DNA from: DATBMY01 sp036554605
GTDB taxonomy: Bacteria; Acidobacteriota; Blastocatellia; UBA7656
Assembly: GCA_036554605.1 (NCBI GenBank)
Contig: DATBMY010000340.1
Span: 1 to 6,190, forward strand
Length of the DNA: 6,190 nt
Reading direction: 5' to 3'
Shown: positions 1 through 4,389 of the stretch, in pieces
Numbering within the stretch: the stretch's first letter is position 1
Layout: each line of letters begins with the position of its first letter
Notes under the pieces: model-generated
What the model saw: only the letters and a program-made list of their open reading frames with translations
Databases searched by the model: none
What the model was told of the DNA's origin: nothing
Translations under genes and position numbers: made by a program

Positions 1-325
1 ATTCCACGTCCGTCATAACCCCCGAGCGCCGCCAGAGCCTCGCGAAGAAGAAGACTGTCAGGATGCCGCTCGCAACCATATTCCACCACAGCCAGTTGCC
101 GGCAACGCCGTTTTGCGCTACGAGCCCGGTGACGACAAGCGGGGTGTCGGCGGCGAAGGTCGTCGCGACCATAGAGGTGCCGGCAAGCCACCAGGGCATC
201 GAGCGGTCCGATAGGAAAAATTCTTCCGTGGAGCGGCCGGCCCGCCGCGCGTAATAAAGGCCTATGGCCAGAGATAGCGCAAAGTAAGCCGCAATTATGA
301 CCCAATCGATAGCCGCAAGTTTCAT
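1..325 (-). CDS. Sodium:solute symporter (SSS family), N-terminal part
   Basis: This is the first 108 codons of a leftward gene that runs off the left edge. The start ATG is the complement of 323-325, with a GAGGG-type ribosome site just upstream (about 332-337). The product begins MKLAAIDWVIIAAYFALSLA and shows three hydrophobic segments at about residues 8-25, 45-71 and 78-97. Between them lies a charged loop (RRAGRSTEEFFLSDRSMPWW), which is typical of the SSS family: an Arg-rich loop, then E-F-F-L and a Trp pair before the first core helix. SSS proteins use the sodium gradient to import sugars, amino acids, carboxylates or vitamins across the inner membrane. Full members have about 13 or more helices, so roughly four fifths of this protein is missing and the substrate cannot be named. 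The family call is confident and the substrate is unknown. Confidence 0.85.
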   Translation of the reverse strand, partial: MKLAAIDWVIIAAYFALSLAIGLYYARRAGRSTEEFFLSDRSMPWWLAGTSMVATTFAADTPLVVTGLVAQNGVAGNWLWWNMVASGILTVFFFARLWRRSGVMTDVE

Positions 326-394
326 TAATTCCCTCGGGTAGATCAGATATAAGCTGCCGGGGCACTTTACCACAGTAGTCGGCCGCTCGGAAGT

Positions 395-438
395 TTGATA
401 AATACTAATTGATTCTTTAATTTGGAATATGATATATA
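395..438 (+). promoter_or_regulatory. Candidate sigma-70 promoter(s) for the Asn-rich lipoprotein gene
   Basis: Two overlapping candidates can be read. One has TTGATA at 395-400, a 17-nt spacer and TAATTT at 418-423. The other has TTGATT at 409-414, an 18-nt spacer and TATATA at 433-438. Either would leave a 5' leader of roughly 60-75 nt before the ATG at 504. This is consensus matching by eye in AT-rich DNA, so the exact promoter is uncertain. Confidence 0.4.
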
Positions 439-492
439 CAAATCCCGTGACGCTTCACAACGATATAGCCGTTTACAAGGCGGCTAATTACG

Positions 493-501
493 AAGGAGGA
501 G
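493..501 (+). promoter_or_regulatory. Strong ribosome binding site that fixes the lipoprotein start
   Basis: AAGGAGGAG lies directly upstream of the ATG at 504 and is a near-perfect Shine-Dalgarno sequence. It decides for 504 over the in-frame ATG at 429, and the protein starting at 504 immediately shows a signal peptide. Confidence 0.85.
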
Positions 502-503
502 AA

Positions 504-737
504 ATGAGAAAACTTTTAGCGATTGTTGGCATGGCTATGCTTGCATTCACCTTCGCCTGTGGCGGAGAGAACGCGAATAATGGAAACGCCAACAGGCCGA
601 TGAATGCTAACCGTGTGATGAACACCAATACCACTCCGTCGACGACGGATAACACCAACACCGGCATGGTGAACAGCAACATGAGCAGCACCAACGCCAA
701 CATGTCGAATGCTAATCGCGGAAACGCTAACAGGTAA
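504..737 (+). CDS. Small Asn-rich lipoprotein, function unknown
   Basis: This gene encodes a 77-aa protein. Residues 1-18 form a lipoprotein-type signal peptide (MRKLL, then a hydrophobic stretch to TFA) followed by Cys19-Gly-Gly-Glu, so the mature protein is probably lipid-anchored at Cys19. The -3 residue is Thr rather than the usual Leu, so the lipobox is not textbook. The rest is low-complexity and probably disordered: 19 of the 59 mature residues are Asn, in short NAN, NANR and TNT units, with no predicted fold and no Cys after residue 19. No enzyme motif is present. Asn-rich tails like this follow the lipid anchor in many acidobacterial lipoproteins (family impression, not tested), where they probably act as a spacer; here there is nothing after the spacer. 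It appears monocistronic, with its own promoter and terminator. Confidence 0.75.
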   Translation: MRKLLAIVGMAMLAFTFACGGENANNGNANRPMNANRVMNTNTTPSTTDNTNTGMVNSNMSSTNANMSNANRGNANR

Positions 738-810
738 TCTGACATAATTCAAAAAATGAGTTATGCAAGGAAGTGGCGGTCACACGCCGGCCTTGCGGAT
801 CAGTAACCTG

Positions 811-866
811 AAAAACTCTTACCGGTCGCGCTTCGGGATTCCGAAGCGGACCGGAAGTTTTTTTTT
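811..866 (+). terminator. Strong intrinsic terminator after the Asn-rich lipoprotein gene
   Basis: The left arm 822-836 (CCGGTC-G-CGCTTCGG, with one bulged G at 828 or equivalent) pairs with 841-854 (CCGAAGCG-GACCGG) across a GATT loop. The stem is followed by AAG and nine consecutive T at 858-866. Extra pairing between the CTT at 818-820 and AAG at 855-857 extends the stem. An AAAAA run at 811-815 on the other side means it could also work leftward. It lies 74 nt downstream of the stop at 737 and isolates this gene from the BON lipoprotein gene. Confidence 0.9.
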
Positions 867-902
867 GATCCAAATCGATCTGATCAGACCCGCGCGCTTT
901 GT

Positions 903-908
903 TATACT
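903..908 (+). promoter_or_regulatory. Candidate -10 element for the BON lipoprotein gene
   Basis: TATACT, within TTGTTATACT, lies about 42 nt upstream of the ATG at 950 and just downstream of the terminator, where a promoter is needed. No good -35 is found at 16-18 nt: the nearest hexamer, TGATCA at 881-886, is a poor match. The -10 alone is therefore the evidence. Confidence 0.35.
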
Positions 909-949
909 CTCACGCGCGGCAAGCTTATGGGATCAGGAATCAGGAAAGA

Positions 950-1540
950 ATGAGAAAAAGCCTCATAGCACTCTCCGTTTTATTGATATTGAATCTGGCC
1001 TGCGTGAGCGGCCCCTCGACGAATGAATCAGCTTCGCCCGGCAATAGAAACTCTACCGCCAATACTAACGCCGGGACCGCCGCGTCGCCCGTAAGCGACA
1101 AATCGCTCGCCGCAAAGACGAAGCTGGAGCTTCTGGCCGACGAGCGAACGAGCGGGTTTGTCATAGAGGTGACAGCCGAGGGCGGGGCCGTTACGCTCAC
1201 GGGCCGCGTCGATACGGAAACCGCGAGGGCCGCCGCCGAAGAAGTGGCCGCGTCGGTCGAGGGAGTTCAGGGGGTCAATAACCAGTTACAGGTCGCAAGC
1301 GACGCCGCGAGAAATCAGACCACGATAAGCGAGGAGCAGTTGGAAGCGAGCCTGCAGAAGCTCATGAATACCGACGAGCGATTGGGCTCGATGACGCTCT
1401 CATCGAAGATCGAAAACAGCACGGTCACTATTAGCGGCTCGGCCGAGAATTATGATGATCTGCTTTATGCAGCCGAGGCCATCAGAAGAATCCCCGGCGT
1501 CACCTCCGTCAATGCCAAGCCCGTAGAAGTCCCGGAATAA
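950..1540 (+). CDS. BON-domain lipoprotein (two BON domains)
   Basis: This gene encodes a 196-aa secreted lipoprotein. The start at 950 is chosen because AGGAAAG lies just upstream (942-948) and the protein then opens with a clean signal peptide (MRKSLIALSVLLILNLA) ending at Cys18. An upstream in-frame start at 899 would bury that signal. After the Cys comes an Asn/Ser/Thr/Ala-rich linker (about 19-50). BON domain 1 spans about 51-115, with the VTLTGRV turn and a closing GVQGVNNQLQV. BON domain 2 spans about 126-193, with VTISGSA and a closing GVTSVNAKPV. BON domains are small alpha/beta modules in periplasmic or outer-membrane proteins such as OsmY and in secretin-like proteins, and are thought to bind phospholipid or other envelope surfaces. 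The likely role is envelope maintenance or stress tolerance. The fold call is strong; the precise role is unknown. Confidence 0.88.
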   Translation: MRKSLIALSVLLILNLACVSGPSTNESASPGNRNSTANTNAGTAASPVSDKSLAAKTKLELLADERTSGFVIEVTAEGGAVTLTGRVDTETARAAAEEVAASVEGVQGVNNQLQVASDAARNQTTISEEQLEASLQKLMNTDERLGSMTLSSKIENSTVTISGSAENYDDLLYAAEAIRRIPGVTSVNAKPVEVPE

Positions 1541-1549
1541 GATGTCGCG

Positions 1550-2296
1550 CTATGCGCCGCGCCGGCTGTGGCGCGAAATGTTTCTGGCCGCTAAACGCTT
1601 CTTTGAGTTTGTTCGAGAGTTGCCGCTGGCCTTACGAAGGCGCGAGGCGGATCTCGACTTGCCCCGCGAAATATTCGTGCTGCACTGAGTCTGGTTTTTG
1701 ACAATGGCCTGCTTTACGCTTCGATAGCCGTACTTGCGCGGGTCTGCTTCGAAATGGGCCGGGTCGGCCAGCCCGTACTTCCACCTGAAGCCGTTCTTCT
1801 GCATCACGCTGACGATCTTGCGCCCGCGCGGCGTGAGCCTCTTTTTGCCGCGAGGCCCGGCGGCCACGCCAGATATATCGACGGCAAATCCCGCTTCGTG
1901 AAGCGATCTTCCGGAAGGCATCGCATAGTAGAGTCCCGGGTTCTGGCGGCGGCACCTGCGAGAGCGCGAGCACTGGTGCAGGCGGTTCTGGTGTTCGCTT
2001 GAGCGCCAGGCGCTTGTGACCTTTGGCTTTATTCCCGCTCGTTTTAGCTGGCGCATGGCGGCGTTATACCTGGGGGCAACCTTTGGATCGATATATCCTT
2101 TCGGCTGGCAAGGCGCCTGTCTGGCCGCCCCGGCTTTCCGCTTCCTGGTTTTTCCGCCCGCGGCGCAATCCTTGCAGCCTGCTCTCTTCGCTCTTTTTGC
2201 GGCGGCCTCGGCCGAGGCAGGGTAATAAAAAACCAATATGGCAATAGAGAAAGTGATGAGGCTTCGCCCCAACCACACGAAGGCAGTCTTTCTCAT
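1550..2296 (-). CDS. M15/VanY-like zinc D-Ala-D-Ala carboxypeptidase or peptidoglycan peptidase
   Basis: This gene encodes a 248-aa secreted protein. AGGAAGGG (complement of 2300-2307) lies just before the ATG. Residues 1 to about 32 form a signal peptide (hydrophobic 12-28, then SAEAAA). A basic linker contains Cys41-x-x-Cys44. The catalytic domain spans about 66-195, with SAWRSSEHQ (95-103), the zinc motif SLHEAGFAVD (His133 and Asp140), and DPAHFE (178-183), where His181 is the third zinc ligand and Asp178 sits where many M15 enzymes have the catalytic Glu. The Asp form is seen in VanY-like and endolysin-like M15 subfamilies. The enzyme should trim D-Ala or cleave peptide bonds in the peptidoglycan stem peptide in the periplasm. 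The tail (about 200-248) is Ser/Arg/Lys-rich and looks disordered. The stop lies 9 bp from the convergent BON gene. Exact bond specificity cannot be read from sequence. Confidence 0.85.
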   Translation of the reverse strand: MRKTAFVWLGRSLITFSIAILVFYYPASAEAAAKRAKRAGCKDCAAGGKTRKRKAGAARQAPCQPKGYIDPKVAPRYNAAMRQLKRAGIKPKVTSAWRSSEHQNRLHQCSRSRRCRRQNPGLYYAMPSGRSLHEAGFAVDISGVAAGPRGKKRLTPRGRKIVSVMQKNGFRWKYGLADPAHFEADPRKYGYRSVKQAIVKNQTQCSTNISRGKSRSASRLRKASGNSRTNSKKRLAARNISRHSRRGA

Positions 2297-2441
2297 CGTC
2301 CCTTCCTGTTCCCGCAGGGCTATTATCGAAACTTGAGGGGGTTGCGATTCGGGTATGTAGTCAAGCTGGCAATCGAAGCAATCCAGAGAGAGTATATACC
2401 ATCAGTCAATAGGCGACGCCAACACGTATCAAACTGTTTTA

Positions 2442-3386
2442 TCAAGGGGCTTTCATAACGGTAGAGGCAAAGCATTTGCTGCACCCGGAGTAACCCTTCG
2501 ATCTTGCCTCGCCGAGCGACATCCCGGTGTTCTTCTTGCCGAGCAGGTCGCACCCCGACTTGTGATACATGCGGTCGGCGGTCGATACGACGACAGTGGG
2601 CTCGGACGAGGTGGTCCCGCCGCCGAGCGAGGGGGTGCCGCTGAGCGCGGGCAGGTTCGGCCCTATGTCGGATGGCGGAAGCGGCACTCGCCTTGTCGTT
2701 GCCGGGGTGTTCGAGTTAGCACCCGCAATAGTCTGCGGGCTTGTCGACGCCGAAGCATCGCCGCCCGTCGTCCAGACTCCGCGCGCCCCGAGCAATGCTT
2801 CCCGCTCGAGAGAGCGAAACTCGTTGCTCATCTGGAACTGATCCAATGTGCGCACGAAGGCGAGCCCACGCCGTATCAGCTCGCTGTTGAAGAGCGTTCC
2901 ATCGCGCAGGTAGACGTAAGCCGGTATGTATCCCGTCTCATCCAATATCACCTGGCCCGAGTTCTGTCCTTCGAATTCAAGACGGACTTGCTGTCCGAGC
3001 AATGTGTCCTGTGTGAATTTGAGCGCATCCTGACCGTGCACCTCATAGACGGCGCGCGGTTCTTTGCCGTCTGGAGTTTCGATGCCGATCATTCGAACGG
3101 GCCCTATGCCTTCTACTTCTATGGAATCAGCTCGCAAGACCCGCGTCACCTGCCTGAGCGGCGCCGTCTGCGCAGCCCCCGCGGGCGGGTCGGGCTCTGG
3201 CCGGGTGGCCGCGGCCGACTTCGCGAGCATCCCCTCGCGGCGAGAGAGATAGGTCGAAGTCATATAGCCGACCGCGAAGCCCGCAACCAGCGCAAGCGAT
3301 ACGTAAAGCGCCACGCGGCGGCGATCAATACCTATATTCCATTTCAGGGGCATCTCGTCTTCAGTCTGGTTCTTGAATGCTAACAT
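2442..3386 (-). CDS. Membrane-anchored SNase-like (thermonuclease-fold) protein with C-terminal His/Cys motif
   Basis: This gene encodes 314 aa when started at 3386, where GGGAG sits 7 nt upstream; the in-frame ATG at 3413 has no ribosome site. A cytoplasmic N-terminus is followed by one transmembrane helix (about 25-46) and a Pro/Ala linker. The SNase-like domain spans about 78-206: VRMIGIETPD (97-106) matches the VRLIGIDTPE motif, and AYVYLRDGTLFNSELIRRGLAFV (156-178) matches the second conserved block. A Ser/Thr/Pro linker (about 207-262) leads to a C-terminal module, MYHKSGCDLL...SLGEARSKGYSGCSKC, with His275, Cys279, Cys302 and Cys305. This module often accompanies SNase domains and looks metal-binding. 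Compared with staphylococcal nuclease, Arg35 is kept (Arg98), but Asp40 becomes Glu103, Glu43 becomes Asp106, and Arg87 appears to be Tyr153. It may therefore be a weak or inactive nuclease, perhaps a nucleic-acid or protein-binding module outside the membrane. Fold confident, activity doubtful. Confidence 0.82.
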   Translation of the reverse strand: MLAFKNQTEDEMPLKWNIGIDRRRVALYVSLALVAGFAVGYMTSTYLSRREGMLAKSAAATRPEPDPPAGAAQTAPLRQVTRVLRADSIEVEGIGPVRMIGIETPDGKEPRAVYEVHGQDALKFTQDTLLGQQVRLEFEGQNSGQVILDETGYIPAYVYLRDGTLFNSELIRRGLAFVRTLDQFQMSNEFRSLEREALLGARGVWTTGGDASASTSPQTIAGANSNTPATTRRVPLPPSDIGPNLPALSGTPSLGGGTTSSEPTVVVSTADRMYHKSGCDLLGKKNTGMSLGEARSKGYSGCSKCFASTVMKAP

Positions 3387-3393
3387 CGAAAAA

Positions 3394-3398
3394 CTCCC
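3394..3398 (-). promoter_or_regulatory. Ribosome binding site that sets the SNase-like gene start at 3386
   Basis: Read on the minus strand, GGGAG ends 7 nt before the ATG at 3386. The alternative in-frame ATG at 3413 has only an AT-rich stretch before it and would add nine unhelpful residues. Confidence 0.65.
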
Positions 3399-3435
3399 AC
3401 CCGGAGGCAACATTTAATGAATACTGACGCGGTAA

Positions 3436-3464
3436 ATTCTCTCACTTGCCAAATTGCGCGTCAA
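3436..3464 (-). promoter_or_regulatory. Candidate sigma-70 promoter of the SNase-like gene
   Basis: On the minus strand, TTGACG (complement of 3459-3464) is followed after 17 nt by GAGAAT (complement of 3436-3441). The -35 matches five of six consensus positions and the -10 four of six. Transcription would begin near 3429, leaving a leader of about 40 nt before the ATG at 3386. Confidence 0.5.
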
Positions 3465-3530
3465 CGATATTGATTCTCGTCGTCGAGGCAGGCTCGGCCG
3501 CCCGCCGGGGGTCGCGCTCGGGGCTTGAGC

Positions 3531-3579
3531 AAAAACTTAGCATTTTTCCTAATAAAATTGAGGTTTTTCTCGGTTTTTT
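3531..3579. promoter_or_regulatory. Helically phased A/T tracts (predicted curved DNA or UP-like element)
   Basis: Five runs of A or T (3531-3535, 3543-3547, 3554-3557, 3564-3568, 3574-3579) have centres near 3533, 3545, 3555.5, 3566 and 3576.5, giving steps of 12, 10.5, 10.5 and 10.5 bp. Tracts repeated at the DNA helical pitch bend the double helix in one direction. The block ends three bases before the -35 of the HU promoter, where curved or AT-rich upstream DNA commonly boosts transcription. Curvature is predicted from spacing only. Confidence 0.6.
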
Positions 3580-3581
3580 GG

Positions 3582-3610
3582 TTGAAACTTTGGGATTGGT
3601 GTAGTAATCT
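3582..3610 (+). promoter_or_regulatory. Candidate sigma-70 promoter of the HU gene or a leader RNA
   Basis: TTGAAA at 3582-3587 and TAATCT at 3605-3610 are separated by 17 nt, the ideal spacing, and lie directly after the phased A/T tracts. Transcription would start near 3617, giving a leader of about 165 nt before the HU start codon. No better promoter is visible closer to the gene. Confidence 0.5.
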
Positions 3611-3620
3611 TCGCGTCGCG

Positions 3621-3676
3621 GAAAACCCCCTGTTTTGCTGGCTCGTAAGGGGCGGCCAAAGCAGGGGTATCTTTTT
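3621..3676 (+). terminator. Leader hairpin 1, terminator- or attenuator-like
   Basis: CCCCTGTTTTG (3627-3637) pairs with CAAAGCAGGGG (3657-3667) as 11 pairs including one G-U, across a 19-nt loop. After four bases comes TTTTT (3672-3676), and AAAA at 3622-3625 can pair with part of that T run. This is the form of an intrinsic terminator, yet it lies inside the presumed HU leader. It could end a short RNA, act as an attenuator, or simply be leader structure. Confidence 0.45.
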
Positions 3677-3680
3677 GGCA

Positions 3681-3728
3681 GCCCGAGGCACAAGTCTCAG
3701 AACGCCTCGGGCCGCTCAGGTTCTTTTT
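3681..3728 (+). terminator. Leader hairpin 2, perfect 9-bp stem
   Basis: GCCCGAGGC (3681-3689) and GCCTCGGGC (3704-3712) are exact reverse complements separated by 14 nt. A TTTTT run follows at 3724-3728, but 11 nt past the stem, which is far for an efficient intrinsic terminator. It is a definite inverted repeat; whether it stops transcription or is only structural is open. Confidence 0.45.
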
Positions 3729-3734
3729 ATATGC

Positions 3735-3750
3735 CTGTGACTGGTCACAG
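3735..3750. promoter_or_regulatory. Operator-like palindrome CTGTGAC-TG-GTCACAG
   Basis: Two perfect 7-bp arms flank a 2-bp centre, 32 bp before the HU start codon. The half site TGTGA/TCACA resembles the CRP half site, but the spacing between halves is 4 bp, as in FNR sites, not the 6 bp of CRP. A homodimeric regulator is the natural candidate binder, and none is encoded in the window. In RNA the same bases would form a short hairpin near the start codon. Confidence 0.5.
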
Positions 3751-3782
3751 AGCTTATTTGAGAAAGAGAGAGACAAGATTCT

Positions 3783-4094
3783 ATGGCAACACCAAAAGCA
3801 GTTAAGAAGATGAGCAAGACTCAGCTGGCGACCGAACTTGCCGAAGCGACCGGAACGAATCGCAAAACGGCTTCTCAGTTCATTGAAACGCTGAGCAACA
3901 TCGCTTACCGCGAAGCAAAGAAGAACGGCGAGTTCACGATCCCCGGAATCGGAAAGCTCGTAAAGAAACAGACCAAGGCCCGAACGGGGCGTAACCCGGC
4001 CACCGGCGAAGCCATCAAGATACCGGCCAAGACGGTCGTGCGCTTCCGCGTAGCCAAGGCCGCGAAGGATTCGGTTATCGGCCCGAAGAAGTAG
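3783..4094 (+). CDS. HU-family DNA-binding protein
   Basis: This gene encodes 103 aa, slightly longer than the usual 90 or so because of a short basic N-terminal extension (ATPKAVKK, residues 2-9) before the typical MSKTQLATELAE. The dimerising helices span about residues 11-48. The beta-arm signature GEFTIPGIGKLVKKQTKARTGRNPATGEAIKIPA spans 49-82, with Pro72 in the position that intercalates between base pairs and bends DNA. The C-terminal part FRVAKAAKDSV closes the fold. HU binds DNA with little sequence preference, bends and compacts the nucleoid, and assists replication, recombination and repair. Start choice: the ATG at 3783 has only a weak purine-rich ribosome site (GAGAAAGAGAGAG), and Met10 at 3810 is an alternative. 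The long structured leader and palindrome upstream suggest regulated expression. Confidence 0.95.
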   Translation: MATPKAVKKMSKTQLATELAEATGTNRKTASQFIETLSNIAYREAKKNGEFTIPGIGKLVKKQTKARTGRNPATGEAIKIPAKTVVRFRVAKAAKDSVIGPKK

Positions 4095-4389
4095 CCTCTC
4101 GTCCGCGCTCGTCGCGCGACGGCAGACTTACGCATAGGCAATTAAATCGGTGGTCTCGTCGGCCCCAGTAAGGTCATCCTTATCCGTACAACTTCACCGG
4201 CCACCGCGACGCTTTTACAGGTTGGAGCTGGCGCCCAGAATTGCTCGACAAAGCGCTGCCAGATCGTAAGCGAGCATCTGCTGGCAGATTGCTAATTGAA
4301 AGGATTCTGGCCGCCAGCTCGGCGTCTCGTGATTATCCCTTCGTCCTCTCTTCTTGAGCCCACTCGCGTCCAGGTGGTTAAATCTTTTT
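4095..4389. other. Structured intergenic region between HU and nudB
   Basis: This 295-bp stretch has no supported gene. After the HU stop lies a GC-rich 12-bp palindrome CGTCGCGCGACG (4110-4121) with no T run, so it is not a canonical terminator. Next come small nested arms: CGGTGG (4148-4153) with CCACCG (4201-4206), enclosing TAAGG-TCAT-CCTTA (4169-4182). Then comes the long inverted repeat at 4225-4320. No convincing promoter for nudB was found. Confidence 0.6.
4225..4320. repeat. 96-bp nested inverted repeat
   Basis: The outer arms are 17 bp each, 4225-4241 (GAGCTGGCGCCCAGAAT) and 4304-4320 (ATTCTGGCCGCCAGCTC). They pair at 16 of 17 positions, the single C-C mismatch being 4234 opposite 4311. 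Inside lies a second exact pair, CTGCCAG (4256-4262) with CTGGCAG (4281-4287). A further pair, TGCTCG (4242-4247) with CGAGCA (4271-4276), competes with the inner stem. No T run follows, no transposase is present, and I found no clear target-site duplication. It could be a structured RNA, a REP- or MITE-type repeat, or a protein-binding cruciform. The repeat is certain; its nature is not. Confidence 0.75.

Larger units (their letters stand above)
326..503. other. Divergent intergenic promoter region
   Basis: This 178-bp gap lies between the leftward symporter gene and the rightward small lipoprotein gene. The part near 390-440 is markedly AT-rich against a GC-rich background and carries the best promoter candidates for the lipoprotein gene. 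For the symporter the only visible element is a -10-like TATATC on the minus strand (complement of 346-351), with no convincing -35. An in-frame ATG at 429 falls inside the promoter-like AT stretch and is not a credible start. Confidence 0.6.
3387..3782. other. Divergent control region between the SNase-like and HU genes
   Basis: This 396-bp stretch has no credible gene. In order it holds: the leftward ribosome site and promoter of the SNase-like gene (3394-3464); a GC-rich spacer (about 3480-3528) in which I see nothing; an AT-rich block of phased A/T tracts (3531-3579); a rightward promoter (3582-3610); a first hairpin (3627-3667) followed by a T run; a second perfect 9-bp hairpin (3681-3712); a 16-bp palindrome (3735-3750); and a purine-rich lead-in to the HU start. 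The small frames that cross it overlap one another and have no ribosome sites. Confidence 0.7.

Noticed and set aside
867..935. A cluster of GATC sites (867-870, 877-880, 882-885, 931-934) as an origin-like or methylation-controlled element
   Set aside because: Four sites are too few, with no DnaA boxes and no replication gene nearby. Only a local coincidence can be claimed.
763..1026. A plus-strand open frame running through the terminator into the BON gene
   Set aside because: It crosses a strong intrinsic terminator and overlaps the BON lipoprotein signal peptide in another frame, with no motif.
2562..3383. A 273-codon open frame on the plus strand opposite the SNase-like gene
   Set aside because: It is a shadow of the minus-strand gene: the encoded protein is Arg-rich with no recognisable motif or ribosome site, while the minus strand shows a clear domain architecture.
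3735..3750. A classical CRP-cAMP site
   Set aside because: The half sites match but the spacing is 4 bp, not 6 bp, so it is kept only as an operator-like palindrome for an unknown regulator.
4104..4121. An intrinsic terminator for the HU gene
   Set aside because: GC-rich arms and the palindrome CGTCGCGCGACG are present, but there is no T run after them.
4225..4320. An insertion sequence or complete transposon
   Set aside because: The inverted arms are present, but there is no transposase and no clear target-site duplication. At most it is a miniature repeat element.
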